Below are positions 36,101 through 49,489 of a DNA stretch of 64,000 nucleotides, one piece after another. Position 1 is the stretch's first letter, and each line of letters opens with the position of its first letter. The notes under the pieces are model-generated. The model had not been told where the DNA came from, searched no databases, and saw nothing but the letters and a program-made list of their open reading frames with translations. The stretch comes from Larimichthys crocea. Taxonomy: Eukaryota; Chordata; Actinopteri; Sciaenidae. The position numbers and the translations under genes are program-made. Location: contig NC_040018.1 of NCBI RefSeq assembly GCF_000972845.2, forward strand, positions 18,993,868-19,057,867, in the 5' to 3' direction.

Positions 36101-38215
36101 ACAACATAACCAGCCAGAGCATCGTTTTCTGCAGGCCAGAGGCTAATTGGTTGGCCTTCAGCCTGTGTTGGTGAATGGCAGAACACATGGATAATCATAG
36201 GCTATCAAAAAGCCTCCAGCTACAAACACTGAGCTAACTGAGCCACTGCAATCAGGCTGAATTAGGAATACTTATTCCTTTCCTGCTCTGATTTGTTTGT
36301 TTTCTTTCTTTCCTTCCTTCTTATACACAACATTTTGTATCACCCAGTATCACTCCCAACAGCTGTCGATATAAACTTGAATATAATTCAGCACACACTT
36401 GTAACAGCACACATTAAAACAACAAGTTGTTCTTGATGCTTTGTCAGACAGAAGGAAGTCTCTCACTGTGCTGTATGTTATATTATAAAACTGGTCAGAT
36501 ATTTGCTAAAATGTAGGCACAAGCAGCAGACACAAGACATATCCCCACTCCTGGTGCAGACAGGAAGGTCCAAATCTAGTCAAAGTAAAGGAGGCAGAGC
36601 ATGTCCTTGTTGCTGAAATGCAGCTGGTCAATACATTTGGACCAGTGGTCCATGGTCCTCATCCTCCATGTCTTTTCTCTGGAAGTAAAGCATGAAATAC
36701 TTCCATTTAATCAGAAAAATGATTTTGTTTGTTGTAAAAGTTTGGTATTGTGTTGATGTTATTCTGTGAGCTGCTTCTTCATCTTTTCTCTAAAGAGACC
36801 AGCTTTAGACTTTACTTTCTGTCTCCCTGTTTAGACAGGGTGCTCAAGAATGAAGGCTAGTGTATGAACAAATAATGATTGATAAAATACAGTCGTAATA
36901 ATACATAGTATCTCTTTAAAGAGCTGTTAATAAATAATAAGTACATTACTAATAATGCAAAATGCCCTTATCTCTGCTAATATTATAGTGTTATGGTGTA
37001 ACCATTTATTCACCATTAAATTATTTTTAAACAAATATTATAGGGAATCAGTGTTAAATTTGACCTAAATACCTAATGGACTACTACTACAGTATCTATC
37101 ATACTGAATTCAACTGCAAGATTGTTATTAGTCAGAAATGAGAAAAAAACACAGAGGAATGATTTTCTGTTCCTAGTATTTCACCTGTGAGGCAGTGAGT
37201 TACACAAAAGGAGGGATCACAGAGAGCCTTCCTAATATCTCTTTTGACTACATCTGAATGAGAGAGACTAATATGAAATGGGATAAAGGAGAAAAAAAAA
37301 CGTGCCAGCATTTCTCTGAAAGATAAAGGGCTAATGTGTCCTTCTAAGAAATGAGAGTGTTGGAACAAAGGCCTACAAAAAACTGTATTTCTCTCGTCAA
37401 AGAGCCCCTCTTTTCAATGAAAAAGCAATATAGAAGATGAGGTGTGGCAGCAGCTGAAATGCATTTCCATTAGGAGCCAACCTCCTTGGCCTCAAAATGT
37501 GTGTTCTACTGTGCTTTTAAGCTTTTATGTGTAAAATGTGTGTGCATGTGTGTGTCTGTGTGAGAGAGAGAGAGGTCTTTCCTTATATATGAGAAAAAGG
37601 ACCAACACAGATCCACGGCGTTTGTGTGACCTCCTAGTTGCTGTGCTGGTGTGTTTAATCCAAAAATCCACACTGGGTTCATTTCTTGAACTCATCCACC
37701 ACCTGTAACAAAGGCTGCCCCTCCCTCCATCACCACCACCACCACCCCCTTTCCTGGATAACAGGATTTGCCTCCATCAGAGCTGTTTTATCATGACTCA
37801 AGCTGTATTAAGGGGAGATTAGAGAGAGACTTGAGGACGGAGCCACAAACCTTCCTGCTGGGCAGGCCGGTGAGTTGGCTTGCATAGCTTTTTGGTCAGC
37901 CTTTTCCAAAACAACAGAAGTGGGTGACTTTGTAGATTTATCTCTGTGGGGGATTGTGCTTCTTCGTCATAATCCAAGTGTTATGATGCCAATCAATTGC
38001 TCTATAAGTCAAAAACTGCCGAATTGATCTCATTATCATGATCAGGGCTTGCACAAAGCCCATAAGCGGCTTAAATTACTGTACATTTAGCCTGCAATGA
38101 TCCAAGCATATCCAGAAAATCAGTCCTAAATTTTGGTACCCCACTTCAAAACACAAAGATACATTTCTTGTGATTACAATGAAAGAAACCATGAAATTCA
38201 ATTTGTAGTTATAAG
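33110..38215. other. Non-coding, mostly unique-looking DNA
   Basis: No gene, RNA or transposon end recognised. T/C-rich low-complexity frames at 33904-34270 are not genes. Intervals around 34720-34910, 35000-35110 and 37985-38115 are low-repeat and contain ATTA/TAAT-type motifs, and could be regulatory. A GA run lies at 37562-37574 and a CAC run at about 37732-37745. Confidence 0.45.
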
Positions 38216-38220
38216 CTATC

Positions 38221-38400
38221 AAGGCAAGGCTGGTTTATTTGTATAGCGTCTTTCAACAAAAAGGTAATAAATTAAGACATAAAATGCTTTAAGATATATA
38301 AAAGGTGACAGAGGAAGTTGCATAAATAGGATTTTAAAAAGACTAAAATATAAATATAAGTTAAAATGATAGCATAAATATGATTTGCATCGGTATTTAA
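38221..38400 (+). repeat. Teleost-like LINE-tail repeat (TTTATTTGTATAGC type)
   Basis: Starts AAGGCAAGGCTGGTTTATTT then GTATAGCGTCTTTCAAC, followed by an A-rich body with ATAAAATGCTTTAAGATA. This strongly resembles an abundant fish repeat with the core TTTATTTGTATAGC and GTGCTTTACAT, recognised from memory. The orientation given is arbitrary. Confidence 0.55.
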
Positions 38401-38404
38401 AGGG

Positions 38405-40050
38405 CAATCATTTTACCAAACATGCTGTCTTTTAATCCTTCATTATTTGGACATTTCCACACCTTTGGGCAAACCCCAATAAACAAGTGTTTGGCATACA
38501 GATACATGGCTGCCAGCAATGCTGATCAGTTTACTATCAAAATGTCTGTTCCCGTAGGCTTATCATTTCAACCTCGACTTCAATGTGATGAAAATAAAGC
38601 ATCTGACTTTGTCTCCTTCATGATACTGTTATCAAAGCGAACAATGAGCCATCTGTTGCGTCTAAGATAATGCTTTCCTACAATGTAATTATTAAAATGG
38701 TTATTCTTTTATTGAAACTGCTGAGCACAAAGCATCCTGTGGGTGTTTTAATATCTGTAACTTTAATGACAATAGTTAAGCAGTAATAAAAAGAAATTGG
38801 CACATTTGTTAGCCAAATATCAGTCGCAAAATGATAAAATCTCTAAGAACTACTGGTGGCCTCATTCCTCTGTAATTCCCTTTGAAAACTCAAATGCATT
38901 ATAACCCCATCCATCTAAAAAGGATATTGAAAGGTGTAACTCTGATCTTGCAATTGTTTGTCGTGGTTATCTTAGTAATGGTTGGTTTATTACTATTTTC
39001 AGTCATTAAGGGCAGGGGATGCATTTGCACTTTTGCACTTGAAGACCAATTTCCTTTTTAAGAGTGGTTAGTCTGGGCTTCCTGTGTCAGGTGCAATGAA
39101 AGAGAGAGGTGACAGAGATGAGGGTGGGGGAGTCAAGCCAATACACACTGTCTAAATCTCAAATCTTTGTGCAGTGTCATTTTGAAGTCAAATCATTTTC
39201 TCTCTGTGTTTCAGTTGACAGATGTAAAAATGAAATAAAAATGAACAGCAGTAGGAATAAGGGAATGAAAATGAATATGTATGTATGTGTGTGTATGTGT
39301 GTGTGTGTGTGTAAGGCAAGACAGGATTATAGTGAGCCAGCATGCACAATACCAGAACTATAAAACGCAAGCAGCTTAATAGAATTTATCCATCATTAAT
39401 TTTATTATTTACACCTGTGGTTTAGACTTTTACCACCTGTTGTAGTTTACAGTAGTAGTCTTTTTTTAATTCCCACTACAGCAACTGTGGTGTGGAGCTC
39501 TTGGGGGAATAATATTACATAATTTTCCAAGAAAAGTCAGTTATTTCTGCAATCACAGATTGGTTAGATGGGGGGTATACTATTATTTTTGGTTAGCAGA
39601 GATCACATTTTGTTTTCTCTTTTTTCTAGCAGTTTGTATATTTGTATTACTTCCATTATTAACTGAATTGTCTAAAATGATAAGGTGAGTGAATTAATGT
39701 AAGCCCATGAACCAGACCTGAAGGAAGTGCTGATTTGCAAAAAAACAACTTCCGTTTATGTTGTTATTTGCTAAACACAAAAGCTATCTTTACTTAAGGT
39801 ACCATATATTTAAAAGTACAATTTACAGTGTCTACAGAAGAACATAAACAGAAAGTTTCCTAGCAAATTTGCTCTCAAAAATTCACTACAGCATGAACTT
39901 CACACTATAGAAAAACGCAATAATGCAATATTGAATGACATAACCTTCATATTCTTACCACATAGCCTTTAGTCATGTGCAGGCACAAACTACACGCACA
40001 AGAAAAATACTTAAATGTGAAAAGTGTGTGATGGAATTGTAATAAAAGCA
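38405..40050. other. Non-coding, contains a (GT)n tract
   Basis: Only the GT tract at 39277-39312 stands out. No gene or element end recognised. Confidence 0.45.
39277..39312 (+). repeat. (GT)n microsatellite, imperfect
   Basis: GTATGT units followed by about nine GT units. Moderately short and interrupted. Confidence 0.9.
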
Positions 40051-40054
40051 AGGT

Positions 40055-40140
40055 GCAATAATTTAATAGCAATCCATTCAATAGTTGATGAGATATTTCA
40101 GTCTGAACCAAAGTGATCGACCCACCCACTGATGGACACA
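40055..40140 (+). repeat. Teleost-like interspersed repeat fragment (TTGAGATATTTCAGTCT type)
   Basis: AATAGCAATCCATTCAATAG, TTGATGAGATATTTCAGTCT and GAACCAAAGTGATCGACC in series closely resemble a repeat common in fish genomes, from memory. It may be another portion of the repeat seen at 17075-17275, but the two fragments do not overlap, so this is not tested here. Confidence 0.5.
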
Positions 40141-40144
40141 GTGA

Positions 40145-40855
40145 CGACAGAGCCAGCTCATTATATGTCAGTAGACATGGTGGCTTTCCTTCCTGAAAGT
40201 TGAAAACCTAGACTGGGCACACTGTTATCTAGAGACAAGAATAAAATAATGGGCAAAAAAATACCTTATTCTTTTACCAGAAACAGTAGCAAGTAAAATT
40301 CTGATATCAAACCAGATATATAACATGCAAATGAGCTTAAAGGATCATGTGCTGTAATTATAGGAAAATTAATGCCCCAAAGAGAACTAATGCCCCAAAA
40401 ATGGTTCTGCTAGACATTTTTTAGGATTTCTTAAAACAGCTCAACAATTATGCAATGTATATATTCCCAAATGTCCTAGTGCCTCATTCTAGCTTGGGGC
40501 CCTCAAAATGATTCAGGTTTCTTTCCAAGGCACTTTGAAGTGGTGACTGATTTTGGCATCTGTAGGGTTAATTCAGACAGATGGTAAAAGAAAATAGCAT
40601 TCTTTGTCGTTTAATGTCTAGCACTCCATGATAAAATATCCACACATCTCTGCTACAGTACCTGCTCATGTTTTTATGCATCAGTCAGTCATGACATAAA
40701 ACATTGGGAAGTAGGTCATTATTCTGCACATGAAGATAGTTTCTACACATTTCATTTTAAATGTAATAGAAATTATTTAGTTACTATTCCCCAAGTAAAT
40801 CCCAGGTTTTCTTTTGATACAGTTATCACGCCAGTGTCAGTGTAACCAGACAGAT
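40145..40855. other. Non-coding, nothing recognised
   Basis: AT-rich; a small local duplication AATGCCCCAAA near 40370 and 40388. Nothing else seen. Confidence 0.45.
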
Positions 40856-40859
40856 TATG

Positions 40860-41240
40860 ATGTACACTTTAGTGACAAAAAACCTGAATAAATAAATGGA
40901 GAAACATGATGAATGCCAATGACATCCATAGAGCCCTAGGGTCAGCAAATGTTTTGATGAGCATGTAAATGACCTTGTGCTCTCACCAGATCTCAACCTA
41001 ATAATAATTTACCAGATCTGTAGTCACCAGATCTCAATCCAATTGAACACCTATGGGAGATTTAGGATCAAGTTGTTAGACAGCACTCTCCACCACCATC
41101 ATAAAAACAGCAAATAGGGGGACATACTGTATCTTGGAAGAACGGTGTCCATCCCTCCAGTCAAGTTCAGAGATTGCCAATGCAAACATGCACTGAAGCT
41201 GTTCACAGTACCTTACTAAGACACATCATGGCACTATATG
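40860..41240 (+). pseudogene. Tc1-like transposase C-terminal remnant
   Basis: At 41024-41062 the plus strand reads SPDLNPIEHLWEI, the segment holding the third acidic catalytic residue of Tc1-family DD34E transposases, followed at once by a TAG. Downstream, in shifting frames, RTVSIPPVKFRDC and ALKLFTVPY resemble the C-terminal end of such proteins. About 40 bp upstream a second partial copy reads SPDLNLII (40983-41006), apparently a local duplication of the same segment. No terminal repeats or TA duplications were recognised. The remnant is inactive. Confidence 0.7.
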
Positions 41241-41244
41241 GTTA

Positions 41245-44200
41245 GATGATTTTTGTAATCAAAATGTATAAATCATATGTACAGTTAATCCCAAAAGAGG
41301 CAATCAACAGCTATACTTCCAAAACATTGGTGCCCATAAAAGTATGCATGTAAGTAAGTAAGCGTCTGAGCTCATGAACTAACCAAGCTGGCTCACACGT
41401 TGCCTCCTCCATACGGAATTATTTGGAAAACACCTCACTATGGACACAAACAGTAAAGCACAATGGAGCACTATGTTGTTTGTACATCTTCAGCTACAGC
41501 AGACTGAAAGCATTTCTTGCAGGCTGCTTGCATCACCTATAATCTGCACATTGAAACTCCCATGTGAATGATATGTCATAATAGATCATGGGCTTGGATA
41601 GTGCACATTTGCTCAGAATCAAGGCTATTGTATTTCATTTTAGTCCCGTGAAGGTCAGGACGATGACAATGATGATGATGTGATGATGGCTTCCCCCTTG
41701 CCCTTGGTTGCGAGTGTATCACACACTCACAACCACAATCATCATCAATATCACCATACTTGTGCAATAAGGATTTTAGATATGAGTTAGTCTAAACCTC
41801 AGAGAAATCAGAATAAGCACTTTGACAGAAAAGCCTTTGTGTTGGCATCATCAAAGGGAATTACGGGCTGTTTGTAAAAGACACAGTAGGTGGGGTGAAA
41901 TAAAAGAGATCTTTGAGAGACCTGCAGAGATATCACAACAGGAGTGTCTGCTGTGGAAATAACATCAAGAGAGCATTCTTTACTGTGAGTATGATTGAGA
42001 TGCAATAGGTGCAAGGGAAAACATCTTCACTGGTGTTGTTGGTTTGAAGATTATGCTTTATATTCATTCATATCATTATACAAAGAAAACGTAATAAGAA
42101 AGATTATATTAGGTGAGGTAACTAAAACAATGCTTGATGTTTAAAATATTGGTGGTATTCAGATCCTAAATGAAAGTACCAGTACAATGATGTAGAAATA
42201 CTCATGTGACTAATGAATAATTATACTGTATATTTTATTATTGGTTGGTTGTTGGTTGTTAATATTAATGTATCTATGCATAAGCATCATTTTACTATTG
42301 TAGCTGATCCAGTAGCGTCAGCTTTTTTTTATTGTATACTAATTTAGTCTAGTGGTTATCTTTTGGACTCTTCTACACACATGTAGCAAATTTTTTGGAC
42401 ATCTTCTCTAGTCTTTTTGTTTTGTTTTAATTTATGAATGTATTGTCTCTTTGATGAAACTGCTAAAAAGAAGAAAAAGCTCATAGACATCTAAAATGAT
42501 AAAAAGAGGACCCGACTAGACACAGTGGATCAAAGGCAAAAAATGCTGTTAGCCACTGGGTTAATCTTTTTGTATTTCATAAACCCATCAAACAATAACC
42601 TGATTTGAAAAGTAACTCATAACTCTAAGCGTAAATGTTGTGGAGATAAAGTACAATATCCACCTCAGAGATATAAATATATGTAACAACTCAAAATTTT
42701 ACTTAAGTACAGTTGTTGAATAAATGTATTTAGTTAGTCCACAACCTTTTAATTGCAGGAGAATGAATGAGCTGTCTCAGACAGATATTGAATCTAGGTG
42801 TTGAGACCTGAAGGCATGTGGACTCTTTGACAGCTTTACAGTGCTGCTATTTGAATTTCCACTCACGTACATTACTGTAATTTACACTTTTAACTTTATG
42901 ATTCATCAAATTTCAGGAAATTGTGCCTTCAATCTGCCATTTTTTTGGAATAAAACGCTTTAAAGTTTTTTATGCATAAAGAATCTACAACCCCCATACT
43001 GACTATTAATCATGTTTTTCACTTATCCTCTTCCTGCATTGGAAGCCAACTAAGTGACTTTATTTGAAATGTTTCCAGAGAACTGCGGGTGTGAAGTCGT
43101 GTCGCTTACTGTTATGTCCTATTTTTAAACAGTGCCATTAACAACCAATGTCAGACTAAACACTATGCATTTGCATAGGGACTCTTATTTTTACTTTGTT
43201 GTCATTGTGTGTATATTAATGTTTAAATGTTTAATCCCCCCTCATAGACCTGGCTAAATCAATTCAACTATCCACTGTAACATTGATTTTCCAGGCTCAG
43301 GCAATATTATGTGAGAGGGTTACAGCAGTTTAGCAAAACTCTGTTACTCAGAGGATTTAGATTAGATGATGTATTCCTTCATTCTTGCTCTACAGGGAGA
43401 CTTGTAAAACAAACTGAGTACAGTCAAAGGCTGAAGATGATGAAATGTAATGCTTCTGCAACTATGCTCAAGGGCAACAGATATGTCAGCATGTCACAAG
43501 CCACAGCAGTTTGAAAGACCGTATTTGAAATTGACTGCTATAAGTTGTCTTCATATGTCATTGTGATAGGAGTGTTAGGCTGAGTTAATGTCACTTTCCT
43601 GTCCATCACCATTTTCATTTGGTTTAAAAGATGTACCATTTTATTGCTATGCTGCACTGTCTTCATAACTGAACTCAGTGGGTTCACTTTAAAAACAATG
43701 ACTTGGGACCTGAAAAAAAAACAAAACATGAATCTTTCCTTTGTTTATTCTGAGACAGTTGTTATATACAAGAGTGTTCTGAGTGACACACATGCATAAA
43801 ACTCTTATGGATAGTTTTTATGAAGTTTCTTGAAGTTGCAACCTTAAAGAAAATAAATTAAGTTATATTTGAGAGACTTTGAGCTGATAGCTGACAGTAC
43901 CAATATGGATTTCACAGCTTTGGCCATGGATATGGAATATTACCATTAGCAAATTTTCTTTACCACATCTTTAAGACAATGTGAGAACCTGATTCCAATT
44001 CTACAGGTATGTTTTCAGGATTTTATTTAATTTTGCCCACCTTTGTCTTTTTGTCTTATAAACCAACCAAATGTGAGCCTGATAAGAATACAGTAGTTCA
44101 TAATTTAACTTAGTATCACTTGGCCTTTTGTTATCAAATTATAATTACTTGAGAATATATTTAACAATTCACATGCAAATTGACCCAACTGGTCAAAGTT

Positions 44201-45254
44201 CAGACCAGGCAAGCAAATGGAGGCTTTGACAAGATCATTAGGAGAAGATTATGACTGAGGGAAAAGAACAGAAGATCCCCCCCCTAATACACTTCAACAC
44301 CACGGCTGGTCAAAATTCTCACATGGGCCTTCTGACTGATATGTTAATTGATCCTTTACTGACTATTCATACAGGGCAATATATTCATGAACTGGGAAAG
44401 GAATATTTATGAGGCAATAAAAATGTTAAATGTCTATTACCCACCACTAGTTCAGAGGACTCCAGACCGCATAGTCTCACTATTTGATACAATTCATATG
44501 ATAATACATAAGTTAATTCTACTAAACATTTCTGACCATTTTTTCAACATTTAAACATAGCGAATAACACATGTTAAGAATGTGGCAATATTAGAATACA
44601 ACTTTGTTAAAGAGTTTATGTTTTATTTAGTCCCCATTATACACAGAGGTCAGTAGAGAAGAAGCTGGGAAGAATATATGGAGGTTTATAAAGATAAAAA
44701 TGAGTCTATATATATTATATACATAGTATAATGAATTCATCTGACATCTCTGTGCTCAAAGGGTCACAAGGCAAGAAAGCTTCATTATCAGTGTGTGTGT
44801 CTCCATGTTCTGCATATGTGACAGCAATCAGTATTACAGTATGACTTTATGAAACTTCAGTTTCTCATAAACATGTCACAACTTTTAATTTCATTTTTAA
44901 AAACTTTGGTCAAAAGATTAAATCCCTGTATGTGCACTGTCAGACTTTGTTCAATTAATGAATACACCAGGAACCTGAAAATGTTGCTTTTATTGATTTG
45001 TTCTTTTCTGAGTTTTGTTTTATTTAATGTATTTTACTGTGTTTGCTGCAGTATTCTAGCAAAAGTCAAGTTGGCTGTTTCAAAACTTTTGGTTCAGAGG
45101 ATACCTCCAATTTGAAATCAAAAAATTAATCCTTACGTTAATTTCTTTAGCACTATCCTTGGTCCAAAATGTATATATGTGAGAAATATCTAAATTTAGT
45201 TGTCAGATTGCCATGAAATGAACTGTGCACACACTCCCCAGAGAATGATTCCCT
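41245..45254. other. Non-coding; one imperfect 12-bp inverted repeat
   Basis: GGTTGCGAGTGT (about 41707-41718) faces ACACTCACAACC (about 41724-41735), 11 of 12 complementary, next to GAT/ATC-rich sequence. Otherwise plain AT-rich DNA; an 88-residue frame at 44849-45115 is hydrophobic and unrecognised. Confidence 0.45.
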
Positions 45255-45257
45255 TTC

Positions 45258-45372
45258 GAATTTGGCCACTTTGAGCTTTGCCAGTGGCAAACACCATGAC
45301 CAAAAACTGCAGTTCCTCAATCAGCCACTTGAGACAGGCCGCAAAGTCAAGTCAATTTCTGTAAGTGCCTAT
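45258..45372 (+). repeat. Teleost-like interspersed repeat fragment (CAAAAACTGCAGTTCCTC type)
   Basis: GGCAAACACCATGACCAAAA, ACTGCAGTTCCTCAATCAGC and CACTTGAGACAGGCCGCAAA in order resemble a common fish repeat from memory. An A-rich tract (45374-45407) follows and may be part of the element or independent. Confidence 0.45.
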
Positions 45373-45373
45373 G

Positions 45374-45407
45374 TAAAAAAGAAAAAAAAAAAGAAAAAGA
45401 AAAGAAA
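45374..45407 (+). repeat. A-rich low-complexity tract
   Basis: Runs of A interrupted by single G residues. It could be the decayed tail of a retrotransposed sequence, but no duplication was found. Confidence 0.9.
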
Positions 45408-45816
45408 GGTAGAAATGAAAAGGTTTCCAGTCGCATACAAACACTTTTGGTTTCTATAACCATACTCCCATTCGACCACAGCATGAAAATTCTGTATAAC
45501 TCACCTTGTGATTCCATTTCTGGATAAGTTGGAAACTGGCAGTGTCAACATGGTAGAGAGCTACAACACTCTTTGCTTGCTTGTTCTTTGCTTTTGATGG
45601 TGGACCAATAGCCTTTCTTCAAATCCCTGAATCTCCAGAAAACCATTGCAAAGCAAATACTTAGAATAGCATGGGGTACAGTTTGTTTTGTCCAGAAGTT
45701 TTATTATAGTGTGAACTTTGCTTCCTCTGCAAGTAGCTTGTGGGGCTTTTAGTTCAATCTTCAATAAACTGATGTCCAAAAAGAAAACCACAAACTTGCA
45801 GGCACCACAAGCCCAG

Positions 45817-46436
45817 GGCCAGATGAAGTTGTGTAAGGAAATGTATGTATTTGTGTAAGAGTGGGCGTGTGTGTGTTAGCGCCATAATTATAGTCTTCCC
45901 TTGTGTGTTTTCATACTTTTCCCCTCATTCCTGCTGGTAACAGCTGATTGCGGTTAGTTGATCACTTGTATTTGTAGCGGGATGGCTTGGTTCCATCAGG
46001 TTGGTCTCTAATGGTGAACCCGGTTCAGACATAGATCCAAGAGCACGGCTCGTTGACGTTATTAGCCAGTCATCATCATTTGCCAGGAAGTCTTTCTGCA
46101 GTGCCAGCGCATCCATCATTATGCCGCATTATGCACAAGTGTCATCGCAGTAGTCATTTGTTTACAGCAATCATACTGATTACTAAATACTTTGCCAAAA
46201 TGATTGCGTCAATCAGAGGTAACCCCTGCCCTGAAATATCATTTGAAGATGGAATTTTGATAGGTGATTTTATACACACAAACTATATGAAGACTAAATT
46301 GTACCTGGTAATATATGCACAGTAATAGGATATATTGCTAGTAATACTGATGCTCTGTTGTGCAATTCTTTGTTATTTGATGTAATCTTGGATTTCTCCA
46401 ACCAATGATGATGATTTCATCAGTTACAGTCTGGCC
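45817..46436. mobile_element. Second, strongly deleted Harbinger-like element (boundaries tentative)
   Basis: Contains a HARBI1-like transposase fragment (listed separately). GGCCAGA at 45817 faces TCTGGCC ending 46436, a short terminal inverted match; the outer triplets are CAG (45814-45816) and CAC (46437-46439), one mismatch from a CWG-type duplication. The size would be 620 bp. The coding remnant is convincing; the ends are not. Confidence 0.45.
45995..46119 (-). pseudogene. HARBI1-like transposase N-terminal fragment
   Basis: On minus, from 46119, residues 7-20 read LQKDFLANDDDWLI, matching ERKDLLANHDNWLISRF in the element at 5136-5621. After a frameshift the next segment reads RAVLLDLCLN (about 46045-46016), matching RPVLLELC. 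The catalytic core is absent. This is a decayed N-terminal part of a Harbinger transposase. The residues differ from the first copy throughout, so the two elements probably belong to different subfamilies. Confidence 0.7.
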
Positions 46437-46439
46437 CAC

Positions 46440-49052
46440 TCCCGTGCTACGGGGGTGGGGAATGAAATGGTGAGACAGAAGCTGATGAAATATTGAGCGG
46501 ACTTTGATTTAAGATTTGAGTTGGTTGATCTTTTACAATTGAAAGGTGCTTGTAGAATGGTTATAGCTCACTAAGAGCTCAAGTACAATTAACAGTGTTC
46601 CTTTGAATGTTTATGATAAGTGGATCTGTATACGTGGAAATTAAAAGTCTGAGAGTCATTGTTTTCTAATCTGGCTTCATTTCACCACAAAGTTACAGAC
46701 GCACAGATTCTCCAGTCGGGTCAAATCACAACTTTTGTGTTGTGTGCCTCTTTCAGGTTTTGAGCCATTTTGTGTGTATGCAATGTTTAATAACAGGGCT
46801 GGTGTCCTCCCACTCAGTCTGTCTCTCTTTGTCTCTCTCTCTCTCTTGGAGTACCTGATCAACTGCACACACCGGCCATTCATCAGCTCATCAACCTAGC
46901 AGCTTTCAACCCTGGTCTCTCTTCCACTCTTTAACAAACTAAAGCTAGTTTGGTTTCAAGCTCTCTCAGCCGTCTTAATATTGTGCATACTAAATTTTTC
47001 TCATTGTGTATTACCTACAATGTTTGCTTCCCTGTTCTTCAGAATCCATCCATGTCTGCACATTCTCAAGCTCATGCCTCACCTGTCTGCTACTGCCATT
47101 TACCATTTTCCCCAAACCACCCACCATCGCTCTCCCTCACCCTTTTATTCTCCATTGCTCAACTTATTGTAATGAAGTCCATATTGATCATCTACCACTG
47201 AGTCTGGGTTCTGCATTTGGGTTCTCTCATTTAACATAACAGAGAGAGTGTGTGTGCGTGCATGTGTGTGTGTATTTATAGGTCACACCCCAATGGAACA
47301 AAACAATGAATGGAAATTGATCTGTTTAATGGTCAGCTCTGACAAAACAGGAGAAAGGATTTAAGAAAGCTTTAGGCTGCCTAATTGCTCTTTTTTTTCC
47401 ACAACAAGGAAATAGAAGGATCACACAGTGCATATAACCGCTCACCCACACACAGAACAAATCATTCTTCAAAGACACAAAGTGAGTTATCACTATCACA
47501 GATATTACACTCGGTCCTGGTCATTTTGGTGAAACATTTTTACGTGCATAACTCAGAACATGACCATCTCTCATTAGTGTTTAACATCTAAGCTAAAAAA
47601 CATCATCACGTCGTTTACTCCACAACAGCCTTGATAAATTAATTGGGGTCAGTCTAAAGCAAAAGAAATATCATCTGAGCTCGTATGGTATAGGAATGAA
47701 TCCCCCACATTTAATAGCTGCAGCATAAAACTCAATTGAAATACTGTTCAATTTACAAACTAAATATATGATGTAGAGATGTCAGCACGTATGTTCATTA
47801 TAGACATTTATCAATTCACTAGGCCTACAGAAGAGGTGTATTTCTTCATGCTTGTTTACAAATGACACGTTTAAAAGTTAGATCATAAGAGTTTATACTA
47901 TTATGTTTAGCTGCTGGCAGAAGTTTAGCTGATTTTTTTTCTCATTTGTGACTGAATTTATTGGCTTTTTCACCCTAGAAAGTTTAATGTACTGCTGAAA
48001 CATGTTACAAGTTAATGTCATAGTCATTTCCAATTCCATTGCAGTGGATGCTGTGTTGTCAGGTCATATGACCTCCTTTATGTGGACATGTGGACAGCAA
48101 TAATGACCAAAAGTCACAAGATGAAATGGAATAAGTGGGAAAATGTGTGGGCCACCTGAAGTCAGTGTAACATTGACTATTGTTTTTTTGTGGAAGTTAT
48201 GTGTGTGTGTGTGTGTTACTAAATACTGCACCACCACTAATGGACTTAAATTGCTAAATACGTTCAACAAGTTATACAAAGTGTGACCTCTAACCTCACC
48301 CTACCATTAACACAATACAATGCTGTATTTTAAGTTTGGTGATTAAATGTTTGATGCTTGTTTGTTCACTTCTGTTGAATATTAATTTAAATAACATTAG
48401 TTGCTGTTGCAATTAAGGACAGCCCATTATTTTCTTTGTGGTTATCAACAATGTTTAATCTTACTTAAGGTCTCTGAAAGAGAGGTGTACCTTTATACAA
48501 GTTTGAAGTGGTAGATGTGTTTACCTCTTTTAACTCAATTTCAAGCTTCCCACTCATCCTCATGATTCCCCTCCTTGTTTCCCCTTCCTTTGTTTTTATT
48601 ATCCTTTTCATTATCCTTTTCCTCCTCATTTACTCTTTCACTACCTTGTCTTTTCATCTTGTCTGCCCTCTGTTATCCTTTGCTGCTCCCCATGCTCTCG
48701 GAATCAGCATAGACAACCGTAGGTGCGTGTATTCTTATATATTGATCTATCCATTTTTAATGGACTCTTGCTTCCTGGAGCAGGAACCATCTTATGCAGG
48801 TTCTGTTGGGCCAGTGATGCTGTCAAGGCTTGTTGCCACTATGTGCTACTTAGAGCGAACACACGACCTTGGAAGTGCATTAACAGCTATCCCAAGGGAC
48901 ACAGACATGTCCTTCAGTTCCTCATCTCATGTGAGAACCCCAGATGGTCTTCACTGGGCAAATCTCAAGGGATAAAAAACATCTAAAAATAAAATTAGCA
49001 TGCTATTATCTGTGTGAATGAAAATACCAAGGTATATTTCATACTTTTTGGT
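46440..49052. other. Non-coding, nothing recognised
   Basis: Includes pyrimidine-rich sequence at 46800-46850 and 48560-48690 and short GT runs near 47246-47275 and 48198-48215. A 155-residue frame at 48508-48975 overlaps another open frame and has no recognised domain. Confidence 0.4.
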
Positions 49053-49124
49053 ATTTTCATTCTCAATTTTACTCTGAAGGTCTTCATTATTTTCATTCTC
49101 AATTTTATTCTGAAGGTCTTCATT
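49053..49124 (+). repeat. 36-bp tandem duplication
   Basis: The block starting ATTTTCATTCTCAATTTTA and ending GAAGGTCTTCATT occurs at 49053-49088 and again at 49089-49124 with a single C/T difference; a third partial copy begins after it. Recent local duplication. Confidence 0.9.
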
Positions 49125-49489
49125 ATTTTCTAATTTTAGTCAGACATTTGTATAAAAATACATGTGAATATTTGAGTTTGAATTTGGTTGGATCTTTCTT
49201 TCAGTGACATACCACCACTTAATTCAGAGACTAATCAAACTTTCAGGGGAAGGTTCTGTCTAAGTGAGGGTACCCATTAAGAAGTGAGTCATGCAGTGCA
49301 CCCCAGACCCTGAGATCACAGTGTCACCAGGGCATAAGAAGAGAGACGAGCTGAATACCAGACACGCTGTGTGATTCATCCATCACTCACTTGACTTTTT
49401 CGTCCACAGATCTATTACCATCTGTACAGTCTAGACTGTCCTCATCAGCTGAGCCTCTTTTGTGCTTCTTCTGCTCTCTCTGTACAGTA

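Noticed and set aside
45480..45545. Minus-strand 31-nt exon-like segment with AAG/GTGAGT donor
   Set aside because: Acceptor tract is poor and the segment is too short to judge; chance match likely.
48508..48975. 155-residue plus-strand open frame
   Set aside because: First half is pyrimidine-rich DNA giving a hydrophobic run; a second frame is open over the same DNA; no domain recognised.
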